A stretch of DNA of 64,000 nucleotides from Maribacter algicola (GTDB taxonomy: Bacteria; Bacteroidota; Bacteroidia; Flavobacteriales; Flavobacteriaceae): NCBI RefSeq assembly GCF_003933245.1, contig NZ_QUSX01000001.1, positions 248,001-312,000 on the forward strand, in the 5' to 3' direction. Below the pieces are notes generated by a model. That model was not told where the DNA came from, did not search any database, and saw only the letters and a program-made list of their open reading frames with translations. The first letter of the stretch is position 1; the number at the start of each line of letters is the position of its first letter. This document shows positions 63,308 through 64,000 of the stretch, one piece after another. Made by a program: the position numbers and the translations under genes.

Positions 63308-63733
63308 TTAATTGTCAACTGTATAATCTCTTGCAACAATAAATTTTGTTCTAACCGGAAGCTTTTGTGCCGCTAGTCTAAGTGCTTCCTTTGCAATATC
63401 CATGGACACCCCGGCAATTTCAAACATTACCCTTCCAGGTTTTACAACGGCCACAAAGTATTCTGGAGCACCTTTACCTTTACCCATACGTACCTCCAAT
63501 GGCTTTTTGGTAATAGGCTTGTCCGGAAATATTTTTATCCACAATTGACCTTCCCTTTTCATGTACCTAGTAGCAGCGATACGAGCAGCTTCAATTTGAC
63601 GGGAAGTCAAAAAAGAAGAATCCATAGATTTTATTCCGAACATACCATTAGAAAGTTGATGCCCTCTACCGGCAATTCCTTTCATCCGGCCTGTCTGCAT
63701 TTTTCGGAACTTCGTTCTTTTTGGTTGTAACAT
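63308..63733 (-). CDS. rplP: 50S ribosomal protein L16
   Basis: This is a 141-residue L16 ([80 protein letters not shown]). Confidence 0.97.
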   Translation of the reverse strand: MLQPKRTKFRKMQTGRMKGIAGRGHQLSNGMFGIKSMDSSFLTSRQIEAARIAATRYMKREGQLWIKIFPDKPITKKPLEVRMGKGKGAPEYFVAVVKPGRVMFEIAGVSMDIAKEALRLAAQKLPVRTKFIVARDYTVDN

Positions 63734-63754
63734 TTTTCTCTACTTCTTTAATTA

Positions 63755-64000
63755 TTACTTTCTTCGACGTGGCTTTCTTGCACCATCTTGCTTTCCAGGT
63801 TTGGAGGCCTGCCCTTTTTGCATCCCAATTAACGGGGAAAGCTCTCGTTTTCCGTAAACCTCACCCTTCATAATCCAAACCTTGATTCCTAATTTTCCAT
63901 AGGTGGTCTGAGCTTCTTGCAATGCATAGTCGATATCCGCCCTAAATGTGGACAAAGGAATTCTTCCTTCTTTGTAAGATTCAGATCGTGCCATTTCAGC
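63755..64000 (-). CDS. rpsC: 30S ribosomal protein S3, C-terminal part (cut by window edge)
   Basis: Only the last 81 residues are present ([50 protein letters not shown]). The gene continues past 64000; the internal Met at 63994 is not the start. The KH domain lies outside the window. Confidence 0.95.
   Translation of the reverse strand, partial: AEMARSESYKEGRIPLSTFRADIDYALQEAQTTYGKLGIKVWIMKGEVYGKRELSPLIGMQKGQASKPGKQDGARKPRRRK

Overview
The window looks like a contiguous piece of a bacterial chromosome from a marine-type member of the Flavobacteriaceae (phylum Bacteroidota). The grounds are: a FecI/FecR/TonB-receptor cassette with STN and carboxypeptidase-like domains, many lipoproteins with an SC lipobox, a C-minus L36 and C-minus S14, an L17 with a long acidic tail, -7 boxes of the TAnnTTTG type, A-rich leaders, and many TTG starts. 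The genus cannot be fixed from the sequence alone. No tRNA, rRNA, CRISPR array, prophage or insertion sequence is visible.

Layout. 1-9.2 kb: a small protein of unknown function, a galactokinase-like kinase plus GH109-type glycosidase pair, an alkaline-phosphatase-superfamily enzyme, a YdeP-type molybdopterin oxidoreductase, and a DnaQ exonuclease fused to a GIY-YIG nuclease. 9.2-11.7 kb: a SulP anion transporter followed on the same strand by three tiny membrane proteins, two of them below normal gene-calling length. 11.7-22.3 kb: housekeeping and salvage enzymes (TfoX-N, aldose-epimerase-like, M20 peptidase, FtsX-type permease, NamZ muramidase, sterol desaturase, YkgJ, methyltransferase, lipoprotein metalloprotease, QueE, cytochrome c/sugar dehydrogenase). 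22.4-31 kb: a HerA-like ATPase, an alpha/beta hydrolase and a VOC protein, then an aldo-keto reductase/GH43 pair and an esterase/DUF2306 pair. 31-33.7 kb: folD and ffh. 33.9-40.5 kb: two related lipoproteins built of repeated modules, divergent from an ECF sigma / FecR anti-sigma / TonB receptor operon. 40.5-53.6 kb: argS, an NAD-binding protein plus aldehyde dehydrogenase, two paralogous amidinohydrolases, gltA, a glycogen-synthase-like enzyme, eno and carA. 53.7-64 kb: the alpha and spc ribosomal operons and the end of the S10 operon, all on the minus strand and running off the right edge inside rpsC.

How the genes work together. The right third is core growth machinery (translation, secretion through SecY and SRP, glycolysis/TCA, pyrimidine/arginine precursor). 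The left two thirds are accessory metabolism in short operons of two genes, typical of polysaccharide-degrading marine Bacteroidota. The FecI/FecR/TonB cassette is a cell-surface signalling unit whose divergent neighbours are the modular lipoproteins, which makes them its best candidate target or partner.

The most unusual signals are: a dispersed family of short heptanucleotide arrays with consensus close to TRGYTRY in several intergenic sites, including inside the alpha operon; the modular lipoprotein pair with a perfect 13-bp intercistronic hairpin and a hairpin-rich 3' region; the cluster of tiny membrane proteins after SulP with a TAGTG stop/start overlap; and a GC-rich intergenic element with a perfect 11-bp palindrome between convergent genes at 45.8 kb.
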